Position numbers and translations under genes: made by a program. From Gramella sp. KN1008 (GTDB taxonomy: Bacteria; Bacteroidota; Bacteroidia; Flavobacteriales; Flavobacteriaceae), in contig NZ_SJDV01000013.1 in assembly GCF_004332155.1 (NCBI RefSeq), positions 1 through 59,460 on the forward strand: a stretch of DNA of 59,460 nucleotides, read 5' to 3'. The notes under the pieces were generated by a model. That model was not told where the DNA came from. It was given only the letters and a program-made list of their open reading frames with translations, and did not search any database. Within the stretch, counting starts at the first letter, position 1. Every line of letters starts with the position of its first letter. Shown here one piece after another: positions 17,806 to 25,272 of this stretch.

Positions 17806-18099
17806 ATGGAAGATAAACTGAAGATCAAAATATCGATAGCAGACCGCGTTTATCCGCTAACCATTCAGCCGAGTCAGGAAGAAGGATTGCGAAAGGCGGC
17901 GAAGAAGATTGAAGCTATGATCAAGCAGTTTGAGCAAAATTATGCGGTGAGGGACAAACAGGATGTTCTTGCAATGTGTGCATTGCAGTTCGCTGCCCAA
18001 ACCGAGCAGAAGAATATCGATAAATCGAGTGAAATGATTGAAGCAGAGGATAAATTAAGGTCACTTAATGAATTACTGCAACAGCATTTAAGCTCATAA
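17806..18099 (+). CDS. zapA: Cell division protein ZapA
   Basis: A 97-residue ZapA: it opens with KIKISIADRVYPLTIQPSQEE, the beta-strand head that binds FtsZ, and continues as a long helix for dimer and tetramer formation (VRDKQDVLAMCALQFAAQTEQ). ZapA bundles FtsZ filaments at mid-cell. It is preceded by the coiled-coil protein and followed by a structured RNA and rny. This is the zapA-6S RNA order also known from Gammaproteobacteria. Confidence 0.9.
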   Translation: MEDKLKIKISIADRVYPLTIQPSQEEGLRKAAKKIEAMIKQFEQNYAVRDKQDVLAMCALQFAAQTEQKNIDKSSEMIEAEDKLRSLNELLQQHLSS

Positions 18100-18124
18100 G
18101 TTCTTTAAATAAAATAAGGTTACT

Positions 18125-18313
18125 GCCTGCATTAGTGCTTTTTTGATAAACTCAACACGAATTCTTTAAAAAGGGTGAGTCTAAGTTGTAAAAGCGTGCC
18201 GTGTCCTTTTCCGGTTTATCCGGTTGAGGAGAGCGGATCCTTGATCAGCTTGTTAGCCCTAAACCTGATTTTAAGGAGTTTATAACAAAACCTATCTAAT
18301 GCAGGCTTTTTTT
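18125..18313 (+). ncRNA. ssrS: Probable 6S RNA (6S-Flavo type)
   Basis: A ~182-nt region between zapA and rny is closed by a perfect 11-bp stem (18125-18135 with 18296-18306) that runs into seven T's, so the 3' strand of the closing stem doubles as a terminator. Inside are further paired blocks: AGGG 18172-18175 with CCCT 18257-18260, CCG 18199-18201 with CGG 18234-18236, TCCT 18204-18207 with AGGA 18227-18230, and an apical CCGG-TTTAT-CCGG hairpin at 18211-18223. A long rod with an unpaired centre is the 6S RNA shape, which sequesters sigma-factor-bound RNA polymerase. The position after zapA matches ssrS in other phyla. The family assignment is from structure and synteny only. Confidence 0.72.
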
Positions 18314-18338
18314 ATATATCTATCTAAACACTGAATAA

Positions 18339-19901
18339 ATGGAAATCTTAACAATAGTAATAGCAGTAGTGGTGGGGCTGGCCCTGGGCTTTGGAATTGC
18401 CAAAATGCTGGAGAAGAAGCAGGCCTCTAATACCATCGCAGGCGCGAAGAAAGAGGCAGCCGGTATCATCAAGGAGGCTAAGGCCGAAGGAGAAAGCATC
18501 AAAAAAGACAAGATCCTTCAGGCAAAAGAGAAGTTCATCGAGCTTAAATCTGAACACGAAAAGGTTATCCTGGCGCGCGATAAAAAGATAAATGATGCTG
18601 AAAAGCGCGTAAAGGATAAAGAATCTCACGTCTCTAATGAACTTGGGAAGAACAAAAAGCTGAATAAGGATCTGGAGGAGAAGATCGCTGATTATAATCA
18701 CAGGGTTGAATACCTTGAAAAGAAGCAGGAAGAAATAGATAAGCTTCACAACAGTAAAGTACAGCAGTTAGAAGTGATCTCAGGACTTTCAGCTGAAGAT
18801 GCCAAGGCTCAGCTTATTGAATCGTTAAAAGATACCGCAAAGGCTGATGCCATGTCCCTTATTCAGGATACGGTTGAAGAGGCAAAACTTACCGCACAAC
18901 AGGAAGCCAAGAAGATCATCGTTAATACAATTCAACGAATTGGTACAGAAGAAGCGATAGAGAATTGCGTTTCTGTTTTCAACCTTGAAAGCGATGATGT
19001 AAAAGGTAGGATCATTGGGCGTGAGGGAAGGAATATCCGTGCGCTGGAAGCGGCAACAGGCGTGGAGATCATCGTTGATGACACTCCGGAAGCTATTATA
19101 TTAAGCTGTTTTGATTCCGTTAGAAGAGAGGTGGCAAGATTATCCCTCCATAAACTTGTGACCGATGGCAGAATTCACCCAGCGCGTATCGAGGAGGTTG
19201 TTAAGAAGACCCGTAAACAAATAGAGGAGGAAATCATAGATATTGGTAAGAGAACGGTGATAGATCTTGGAATTCACGGTCTTAATCCTGAGCTGATAAA
19301 GATGGTAGGTAGAATGAAATATCGTTCTTCTTATGGGCAAAATTTATTACAACATTCCAGAGAAGTTGCCAAATTATGTGGAGTGATGGCCGCAGAATTA
19401 GGTCTTAATCCTAAACTTGCAAAACGTGCCGGTCTTCTTCATGATATTGGAAAAGTACCGGAAACCGAAACAGAAGTACCTCACGCAATTCTGGGAATGC
19501 AGTGGGCAGAAAAATATGGAGAGAAGCCAGAAGTATGCAACGCTATAGGTGCTCACCATGATGAGATAGAAATGAATTCGTTGCTTTCACCAATCATTCA
19601 GGTTTGTGACGCGATAAGCGGGGCCAGACCTGGAGCCAGAAGACAGGTGCTTGATTCTTATATCCAGAGATTGAAGGATCTGGAAGACATCGCTTTTGGA
19701 TTTGGTGGAGTAAAGAAAGCTTACGCCATCCAGGCAGGTAGAGAACTTAGAGTAATTGTGGAAAGTGAAAAGGTTACCGATGAAAAAGCTTCGAACCTTT
19801 CTTTTGAGATCTCGCAGAAGATACAGACAGATATGACCTATCCTGGTCAGGTAAAGGTTACTGTGATCCGTGAAACCAGAGCAGTGAACGTGGCTAAATA
19901 A
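18339..19901 (+). CDS. rny: Ribonuclease Y
   Basis: A 520-residue membrane-anchored endoribonuclease that begins decay of many mRNAs. An N-terminal transmembrane helix ([19 protein letters not shown]) is followed by a long coiled coil (~residues 25-190), a KH domain with [15 protein letters not shown] and an HD domain with the catalytic pair His368-Asp369 (HDIGK). The length and domain order are standard. It follows the 6S-like RNA and ends in a strong terminator. The 5' region shares its upstream sequence with that RNA, so its transcription probably depends on a promoter between the RNA terminator and the gene or on read-through. Confidence 0.94.
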   Translation: MEILTIVIAVVVGLALGFGIAKMLEKKQASNTIAGAKKEAAGIIKEAKAEGESIKKDKILQAKEKFIELKSEHEKVILARDKKINDAEKRVKDKESHVSNELGKNKKLNKDLEEKIADYNHRVEYLEKKQEEIDKLHNSKVQQLEVISGLSAEDAKAQLIESLKDTAKADAMSLIQDTVEEAKLTAQQEAKKIIVNTIQRIGTEEAIENCVSVFNLESDDVKGRIIGREGRNIRALEAATGVEIIVDDTPEAIILSCFDSVRREVARLSLHKLVTDGRIHPARIEEVVKKTRKQIEEEIIDIGKRTVIDLGIHGLNPELIKMVGRMKYRSSYGQNLLQHSREVAKLCGVMAAELGLNPKLAKRAGLLHDIGKVPETETEVPHAILGMQWAEKYGEKPEVCNAIGAHHDEIEMNSLLSPIIQVCDAISGARPGARRQVLDSYIQRLKDLEDIAFGFGGVKKAYAIQAGRELRVIVESEKVTDEKASNLSFEISQKIQTDMTYPGQVKVTVIRETRAVNVAK

Positions 19902-19924
19902 TCTTTTTTACTATTTATAAAACG

Positions 19925-19953
19925 AAAGCCCCGCAACTGCGGGGCTTTTTTTT
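19925..19953. terminator. rny terminator
   Basis: The stem AAAGCCCCGC (19925-19934) pairs with 19939-19948 around an AACT loop, followed by a T-run. It may also stop transcription from the convergent aldo/keto reductase gene. Confidence 0.9.
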
Positions 19954-19993
19954 GTCAGGCTGAACTTATTTCAGCTTCTGATTCATTTGAATC

Positions 19994-20944
19994 TTAATCA
20001 TCAAATATATTCTGATAGGAATTACCTTCAAGTTCGAAGAATTTTCCGGTAACGTATCTGAAATTATAATCCAAGCCTGCAATTTCTTTCATATCCTCTT
20101 CATCCAGTGTATAGCCGGCACTCTTCAGATTGTCTTTAATTCGACCTTCATTGGTGGATTTAGGAATAACCGCCGTTCCTCTTTGCTCGCTCCATTTTAT
20201 AAGTATCTGTCCCGGGCTGGCACCATGTTTCTTGGCAATTTTCATTATTGCTGGATTTTCCAGTAATGAAGGTTCATCATTGGCTTTTATCTCGTCCGGC
20301 CGGTCTCCGCTTCCCAGTGGAGAGTAAGCTGTAACATTTATGCCATTCTTGCTGCAAAATTCCAGTAGCTTGTTCTGCTGAAGGTAGGGATGTAATTCCA
20401 CCTGATTCATTTCGGGAGTATCGTTCGTTTCAGCCATTAGTTCCTTCAATTTAGGAATACTAAAGTTAGAAACCCCAATATGTCTTACCAATCCCTGTTC
20501 CTTTGCTTTGACCATCTCGTTCCAGGTCTCACTTAATGGAGCCTCTTCAAGCGACAGATATTCATCGGCTGATTCGGGAAAACCATCCACTTCAGGTTTA
20601 AATGCTACCGGCCAGTGAATAAGATAAAGGTCAAGGTAATCGAGCTGCAGATCTTTTAAGGTCTTTTTCAAAGCCGGGATCACGTCTTTCTTTTTGTGGG
20701 CATTGTTCCATAATTTAGAAGTTACCCAAACGTCTTTACGCTTTACATCTCCTTCTTTGAAAACTTCGGAAAGGCCCTCGCCAACTTCCGCTTCATTACC
20801 ATAAACCGCAGCGCAGTCTATATGTTTATATCCATTTTTCAATGCGATCTTTACCGCTTCAGTTACCTTTCCTTTTTCAGATTTCCAGGTACCAAGGCCT
20901 ATCGCATCCAGAGTATCTCCGTTCTTAAATTTTAGTTTCTTCAT
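19994..20944 (-). CDS. Aldo/keto reductase
   Basis: A 316-residue NADPH-dependent reductase of the AKR (beta/alpha)8 barrel superfamily. The catalytic tetrad is intact: Asp43 and Tyr48 in HIDCAAVYGNE, Lys77 in VTSKLWN and His110 in LIHWP. GVSNFS and IPKSTNEGRIKDN (cofactor-binding) are also present. It resembles AKR enzymes active on aldehydes and sugars; the substrate is not predictable. It is on the same strand as xerD but separated by 76 bp. Confidence 0.9.
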   Translation of the reverse strand: MKKLKFKNGDTLDAIGLGTWKSEKGKVTEAVKIALKNGYKHIDCAAVYGNEAEVGEGLSEVFKEGDVKRKDVWVTSKLWNNAHKKKDVIPALKKTLKDLQLDYLDLYLIHWPVAFKPEVDGFPESADEYLSLEEAPLSETWNEMVKAKEQGLVRHIGVSNFSIPKLKELMAETNDTPEMNQVELHPYLQQNKLLEFCSKNGINVTAYSPLGSGDRPDEIKANDEPSLLENPAIMKIAKKHGASPGQILIKWSEQRGTAVIPKSTNEGRIKDNLKSAGYTLDEEDMKEIAGLDYNFRYVTGKFFELEGNSYQNIFDD

Positions 20945-21020
20945 AATTCACTTTTTTTGAAGGTACTAATTTGATCACGTGAGATAAAGTAATTATAAGG
21001 GTTTAGCAGAATTTTAATAT

Positions 21021-21917
21021 CTATTTACGGGGATGAAAATCTTCCATGACCTTTCTTAAATGTGTTCTGTCCACATGAACATATACTTCGGTTGTTGTGA
21101 TGCTCTCGTGTCCCAGCATTTGCTGTATGGCCCTAAGATCGGCTCCATTTTTCAGCAGGTGGGTCGCAAAGGAATGTCGAAAAGTATGCGGACTTATCTT
21201 TTTCTTTATGCCTGCCGCTTCAGTAAGACGTCTCACAATGGTGAAGATCATAGCCCTGGTAAGTTTATTACCTCTTCTGTTCAAAAACAAGGTGTCGGTC
21301 GCTTCGGGCTTAATATCCTGGTGGATTCTTACCTGGTCTTTATAAATATTGATGAACTTGATGGTGTATTCTGAAATTGGCACAAAGCGCTGTTTATCTC
21401 CTTTTCCCGTAACCTTAATAAAACCTTCATTAAAATACAGGTCAGATATTCTGAGATCAATGAGTTCGGAAACGCGTAGGCCGCAACCATACAGGGTTTC
21501 AATAATGGCCCTGTTGCGCTCTCCTTCATTTTTAGATAGGTCTATCGCGGCTATAATCATGTCTACTTCTTCAATTGAAATGGTATCAGGCAGTTTTCTA
21601 CCTATTTTAGGTGATTCCATTAGGTCCAGCGGATTGTCTTTTCGGTAATCTTCAAATACCAGATAGCTGAAAAAACTTCTTAAACCTGAAATCAGTCTTG
21701 ACTGAGAGCGGGCATTTAAGGATTTGGAGGCATCATATATAAATTCCTGGATGGTCTTATCGGATATCCTTACCGGGCTAACCTCAATTTCATTAACTTT
21801 TAGGTAGTTGATAAGTTTGATGACATCCATGCTGTAGTTCTCTATGGAATTTGCTGAGAGTCCGCGTTCAAGCTTTAGATAATGCCTGTAATCCTGTAGC
21901 GTATGTTGCCATTTCAT
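21021..21917 (-). CDS. xerD: Site-specific tyrosine recombinase XerD-type
   Basis: A 298-residue tyrosine recombinase with an N-terminal core-binding SAM-like domain (~residues 5-90) and a C-terminal catalytic domain. The catalytic residues are Arg148 (YGCGLRVSEL), His244 and Arg247 (HTFRHSFATHLL), His270 (LGHES) and nucleophile Tyr279 (TTTEVYVHV). The length and motif spacing are those of housekeeping XerC/XerD, which resolve chromosome dimers at dif, not of phage integrases. No dif site was recognised here. It is divergent from the beta-barrel genes at 22031. Confidence 0.92.
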   Translation of the reverse strand: MKWQHTLQDYRHYLKLERGLSANSIENYSMDVIKLINYLKVNEIEVSPVRISDKTIQEFIYDASKSLNARSQSRLISGLRSFFSYLVFEDYRKDNPLDLMESPKIGRKLPDTISIEEVDMIIAAIDLSKNEGERNRAIIETLYGCGLRVSELIDLRISDLYFNEGFIKVTGKGDKQRFVPISEYTIKFINIYKDQVRIHQDIKPEATDTLFLNRRGNKLTRAMIFTIVRRLTEAAGIKKKISPHTFRHSFATHLLKNGADLRAIQQMLGHESITTTEVYVHVDRTHLRKVMEDFHPRK

Positions 21918-21997
21918 GTGTTAAATATAATAATTAAGCCCGGTTAGTCTTAGTAATACTTTAGGCTTGGGTAACGTTTTTTTAACAAGTTGAAACC

Positions 21998-22005
21998 TAC
22001 ATTTG
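21998..22005 (+). promoter_or_regulatory. -7 element of the first beta-barrel gene
   Basis: TACATTTG matches TAnnTTTG 25 bases before the start codon. The -33 region is only a T-run. Confidence 0.5.
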
Positions 22006-22030
22006 TTCCCGAATCAAAAAACTAAAAGTG

Positions 22031-22624
22031 ATGAAAAAGACATTTTTATTAGTTGCTATTGCGATTTTAGGACTGAGTAATACCGCCAAAGCTCAGGAAT
22101 ACTGGAACTTTGGTATTAAAGGTGGTGCGAACTTCACCAATATGAGTTCTGATGGTTTTGAAGATAATAACAGCAGAACGGGCTTTCATTTAGGTCTTTT
22201 GGCTGAAATTCCGGTAAGTGATCGATTTTCGGTACAACCGGAGGTATTATACTCTACTCAGGGAACCGAGGCCGATGGATGGTTAGGGGAAGGAGAATAT
22301 CAAATTGATTATGTTCAGGTCCCCCTGATCGCTAAATTCTATTTAGTTGATGGTTTGGCTATAGAAGCTGGTCCATCATTTAACTTTAAGGTTGAGGAAG
22401 AATATGATGTGGAAGACGGTCCCGTATCCTTTGAATCAGATTCTGATTACGCCAGTACTTTTGAGCTTGGCGGTGGTTTAGGACTTTCTTATAAGTTCAA
22501 TAACGGTTTTTTCCTGAATGGAAGATACACCCAGGGATTCACGAATGTCTATGACGGTGATGACTTTGATGACGATGCCATTAATAACAATGGTATCCAG
22601 GTAGGATTGGGTTTCCAGTTCTAA
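22031..22624 (+). CDS. Outer membrane beta-barrel protein (PorT-like family), copy 1
   Basis: A ~197-residue protein with a signal peptide (to NTAKAQ) and an eight-stranded-barrel pattern of alternating aromatic and small residues. Family marks are FGIKGGANFTNM at the mature N-terminus, SVQPEVLYSTQG and a C-terminal Phe (VGLGFQF) for barrel assembly. It is a close paralogue of the gene at 23363. The ATG at 22031 is used; the preceding GTG adds only one residue. It has its own promoter-like element and terminator, so it is not an operon with its neighbours. No ligand is known. Confidence 0.85.
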   Translation: MKKTFLLVAIAILGLSNTAKAQEYWNFGIKGGANFTNMSSDGFEDNNSRTGFHLGLLAEIPVSDRFSVQPEVLYSTQGTEADGWLGEGEYQIDYVQVPLIAKFYLVDGLAIEAGPSFNFKVEEEYDVEDGPVSFESDSDYASTFELGGGLGLSYKFNNGFFLNGRYTQGFTNVYDGDDFDDDAINNNGIQVGLGFQF

Positions 22625-22650
22625 ATTTTTAAATAACACCTATGAAAAAG

Positions 22651-22680
22651 AGAGCGCAGGAATTTTCCTGCGCTTTTTTA
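22651..22680 (+). terminator. Terminator of beta-barrel copy 1
   Basis: The stem AGCGCAGGA (22653-22661) pairs with TCCTGCGCT, followed by a T-run. Confidence 0.87.
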
Positions 22681-22746
22681 TTTTTAATAACGGATCGGCT
22701 TTTTCATTATATTTATTATTACTAATAACCTTAAAATCAATTTATT

Positions 22747-23220
22747 ATGAAAAAGCTGTTAATTATTGGAGCTTTGATGATGGCTTCTTTTACTGCCTAC
22801 TGCCAAGGTAGCTTTAAAGCCGGTTTAAATCTTGGAATTCCTGTTGGGGATGTTTCAGATTTTTATAATCTCCAGTTCGGAGCAGATGTGGCTTACATGT
22901 TCAGTGTTGCAAACACATTTTCAGTAGGGCCTATGCTCGGTTATTCAAACTTTTTTCCTGAAGACTCCGATGTCTATGATAATGCTCAGTTCTTACCAAT
23001 CGCTGCTTCCGGTAGGTTAAATTTAGGAACCGCATTTTTCCTTGGTGCCGATCTTGGCTATGCAGTGGGAATTGACGATGGTAATGATGGTGGTTTTTAC
23101 TACAGGCCACAGGTAGGTTATGATTTTGGTCTCATTGGTTTGGTAGCTTCTTATTCTGGTATAAGTACAGACGGAGACACAGCCAGTTCTATAAATCTTG
23201 GGGTGGAATTCGGGCTATAA
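22747..23220 (+). CDS. Small outer membrane beta-barrel protein, copy 2
   Basis: A 157-residue protein with a signal peptide (cut after TAYCQ) and short amphipathic strands (GSFKAGLNLGIPVGD, FSVGPMLGYSNFF, YYRPQVGYDFGLIG) ending in NLGVEFGL. It is smaller and more distant than its two neighbours but has the same architecture, so it is probably an eight-stranded barrel. It is monocistronic between two terminators. The role is unknown; surface stability or stress proteins of this type are common in Flavobacteriia. Confidence 0.8.
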   Translation: MKKLLIIGALMMASFTAYCQGSFKAGLNLGIPVGDVSDFYNLQFGADVAYMFSVANTFSVGPMLGYSNFFPEDSDVYDNAQFLPIAASGRLNLGTAFFLGADLGYAVGIDDGNDGGFYYRPQVGYDFGLIGLVASYSGISTDGDTASSINLGVEFGL

Positions 23221-23240
23221 AGGCGATCATTTGATTTTTC

Positions 23241-23270
23241 AAAAGCGGAAGTTTTTCTTCCGCTTTTTAA
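23241..23270 (+). terminator. Terminator of beta-barrel copy 2
   Basis: The stem AAAAGCGGAAG (23241-23251) pairs with 23257-23267 around a five-T loop and ends in T's. Confidence 0.87.
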
Positions 23271-23362
23271 TCTCTCGGGATTTTTTCTAAAACTCTTTTA
23301 TATCAATGTTAGTTCGCGCTTTGATATGTAATTACTTCAATTAACCAATTAATAATACTATT

Positions 23363-23977
23363 ATGAAAAAACTAATTTTGGCTACTGCCGTAATCTTCGG
23401 TGTATTCTATTCTGCACATTCCCAGACAACACATTTCGGTTTTAAGGCAGGAGTGAATTTTGCTTCCATTGGCGGTGAGGATGTGGATGAATTTGACGGA
23501 AGAACTGGGTTTCACGCAGGTATTTTAGCAGAATTTATGATCACAGAACAATTCGGGATCCAACCTGAGCTTCTATATTCCATGCAGGGAGCCGAATCAG
23601 AATATTCAGAAAGTGGCATCACGGAAAAAGGGAAAATTAAACTGGATTATATTAATATTCCCCTCCTTGCAAAATACTATGTAACACCGGCTTTAAATTT
23701 TCAGTTAGGTCCACAGCTTGGATTCCTGATTAATTCGGAAGGGGAGTATGAGGTTAGTTTCCAGGGAGAAACTATGTCGGAAACAATAGATTTAGATGAG
23801 GAAGTAAAAAATATTGATTTTGGAATTAGTGGTGGTCTGGGTTACAAGCTTAATTCCGGTATATTTTTTAATGGCCGCTATACCCTTGGAATAATAGATA
23901 TAAATGAGGAAAACGAATTTGACGGAGATGGTAACCAAAACAATGTATTTCAACTATCTGTGGGATATATGTTTTAA
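23363..23977 (+). CDS. Outer membrane beta-barrel protein (PorT-like family), copy 3
   Basis: A 204-residue protein with a signal peptide (cut after SAHSQ) and a barrel pattern: HFGFKAGVNFASIGG, GIQPELLYSMQG, NIPLLAKYYVTP and a terminal SVGYMF. It aligns along its whole length with the gene at 22031 (for example GFHxGxLAE and LLYSMQGxE), which points to tandem duplication. The loops between strands differ most, as is usual for surface-exposed parts. It has its own terminator before aroQ. Confidence 0.85.
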   Translation: MKKLILATAVIFGVFYSAHSQTTHFGFKAGVNFASIGGEDVDEFDGRTGFHAGILAEFMITEQFGIQPELLYSMQGAESEYSESGITEKGKIKLDYINIPLLAKYYVTPALNFQLGPQLGFLINSEGEYEVSFQGETMSETIDLDEEVKNIDFGISGGLGYKLNSGIFFNGRYTLGIIDINEENEFDGDGNQNNVFQLSVGYMF

Positions 23978-23994
23978 ATAAACCTAATAAATAT

Positions 23995-24024
23995 AAAGCG
24001 GGACAATGTTCCCGCTTTTTTTAT
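23995..24024 (+). terminator. Terminator of beta-barrel copy 3
   Basis: The stem AAAGCGGGA (23995-24003) pairs with TCCCGCTTT (24010-24018), followed by T's. aroQ starts 32 bases after the hairpin. Confidence 0.85.
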
Positions 24025-24049
24025 ACGGTAATTTTAATACCTTTATTTT

Positions 24050-24475
24050 ATGAAACTTATTATTATCAACGGCCCCAATTTAAACCTGCTAGGTAAACGC
24101 GAACCCGAAACCTATGGCCATAAGAGTTTTGAAGATTATTTTTCAGAACTGCAGTTCAAATTCAGAAACGTAGAGCTCTCCTATTATCAGACTAATATTG
24201 AAGGGGAGATAATCGAGAAACTTCATCGGGCGGCTGAAGAATTTGAGGGTATCATTCTTAATGCTGCAGCCTATACCCATACCTCTGTAGGAATTGGTGA
24301 CGCGATTAAAGCTATAGATACTCCCGTAGTGGAAGTTCATATTTCCAATACTTTTTCCCGGGAAGACTTCCGGCATAAATCATTTATATCTCCCGTTGCC
24401 AAAGGCGTGATCATCGGTTTTGGATTGGAAAGTTACGATCTGGCTATCCAAAGTTTTCTGAATCATTCTAAATGA
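24050..24475 (+). CDS. aroQ: Type II 3-dehydroquinate dehydratase
   Basis: A 141-residue class II dehydroquinase, the third step of the shikimate pathway. It has the family opening IINGPNLNLLGKREPETYG with the catalytic Arg and Tyr region, NAAAYTHTSVGIGDAI for the active-site Asn/His region and VEVHISNTFSRE for the substrate-binding loop. The length is normal. The stop overlaps the start of the PP-loop ATPase gene by 4 bp (ATGA), so they are translated together. Confidence 0.93.
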   Translation: MKLIIINGPNLNLLGKREPETYGHKSFEDYFSELQFKFRNVELSYYQTNIEGEIIEKLHRAAEEFEGIILNAAAYTHTSVGIGDAIKAIDTPVVEVHISNTFSREDFRHKSFISPVAKGVIIGFGLESYDLAIQSFLNHSK

Positions 24476-25164
24476 AAAAAGCCTGGTTAAACTGGAGTAG
24501 CGGGAAGGATTCTGCCATGGCATTATATCATGTTCAGAATGGAAATGAATATAGCGTGGAGATGCTTTTTACAACCCTAAGCGATGCTAAAGAGAGGGTT
24601 TCCATGCATGGTCTTCGAAAAGATTTACTTCTCGCACAGGTTGAAAGCATCGGATTGTCTCTGCAAATCACTCACCGTTCTACGGGTACTTCCTTGAATA
24701 CCTATAACAAGCTGATGGAAAATGCGTGCATGAAGTTTAAAAATGAAGGTTTTACCCATAGCATCTTTGGAGATATTTTTCTTGAAGACTTACGGGAATA
24801 CCGAGAAAAACAATTAGATAGTATTGGGGTTAAAACTGTCTTTCCTCTTTGGAAAAAGGATACTTCCCAACTAATGCAGGAATTCATTGAGCTTGGATTT
24901 AAAGCAATTGTAGTCTGTACTAATTCGAAATACTTGGAGAATAGTTTCTGCGGAAGAGTTATAGATGATGAATTTCTAAAAGACTTACCTGCCAATGTCG
25001 ATCCCTGTGGTGAAAATGGAGAATTTCACACCTTTGTTTTCGACGGACCGATTTTTACCAATCCTGTGAATTTTAAAATAGGAGAGAAGCATATAAGGAC
25101 CTATGATTCTGAAGCTGATAAATGGGATAATCGTTTCTGCTATTGTGATTTACTTCCCGAATAA
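24472..25164 (+). CDS. Dph6-like PP-loop ATP pyrophosphatase
   Basis: A 230-residue member of the adenine nucleotide alpha hydrolase superfamily. The ATP-pyrophosphatase PP-loop SSGKDS is at residues 9-14, with VCTNSKYL and FCGRVIDDEF further on and a Cys-rich end (FCYCDLLPE). The family is named for eukaryotic and archaeal Dph6, which amidates diphthine on elongation factor 2; bacteria have no diphthamide, so the bacterial members must amidate or thiolate something else. It overlaps aroQ by 4 bp. The product is unknown. Confidence 0.85.
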   Translation: MKKAWLNWSSGKDSAMALYHVQNGNEYSVEMLFTTLSDAKERVSMHGLRKDLLLAQVESIGLSLQITHRSTGTSLNTYNKLMENACMKFKNEGFTHSIFGDIFLEDLREYREKQLDSIGVKTVFPLWKKDTSQLMQEFIELGFKAIVVCTNSKYLENSFCGRVIDDEFLKDLPANVDPCGENGEFHTFVFDGPIFTNPVNFKIGEKHIRTYDSEADKWDNRFCYCDLLPE

Positions 25165-25206
25165 AATGAAAATCTGGATTTCTCCCACTGGTTGAAATGA
25201 CAAATA

Positions 25207-25242
25207 AAAACCCCGGATTCGTTTGAACCCAGGGTTTTCTAT
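25207..25242 (+). terminator. Terminator after the PP-loop gene
   Basis: AAAACCC (25207-25213) pairs with GGGTTTT (25232-25238), with an inner GGaTTC/GAACC helix; a T-rich run follows. Confidence 0.75.
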
Positions 25243-25245
25243 TTT

Positions 25246-25272
25246 TCTAAAGTCTATAGTCTAAAGTCTATA
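25246..25272. repeat. Tandem 13-14 bp direct repeat across the lpd stop codon
   Basis: TCTAAAGTCTATAG (25246-25259) is repeated immediately as TCTAAAGTCTATA (25260-25272). The second copy contains the lpd stop codon (25268-25270, TAG on the minus strand). Confidence 0.8.

Noticed and set aside
21021..21917. Tyrosine recombinase as a sign of a mobile element
   Set aside because: Length and motifs are those of housekeeping XerD, and there are no phage, att or cargo genes beside it.
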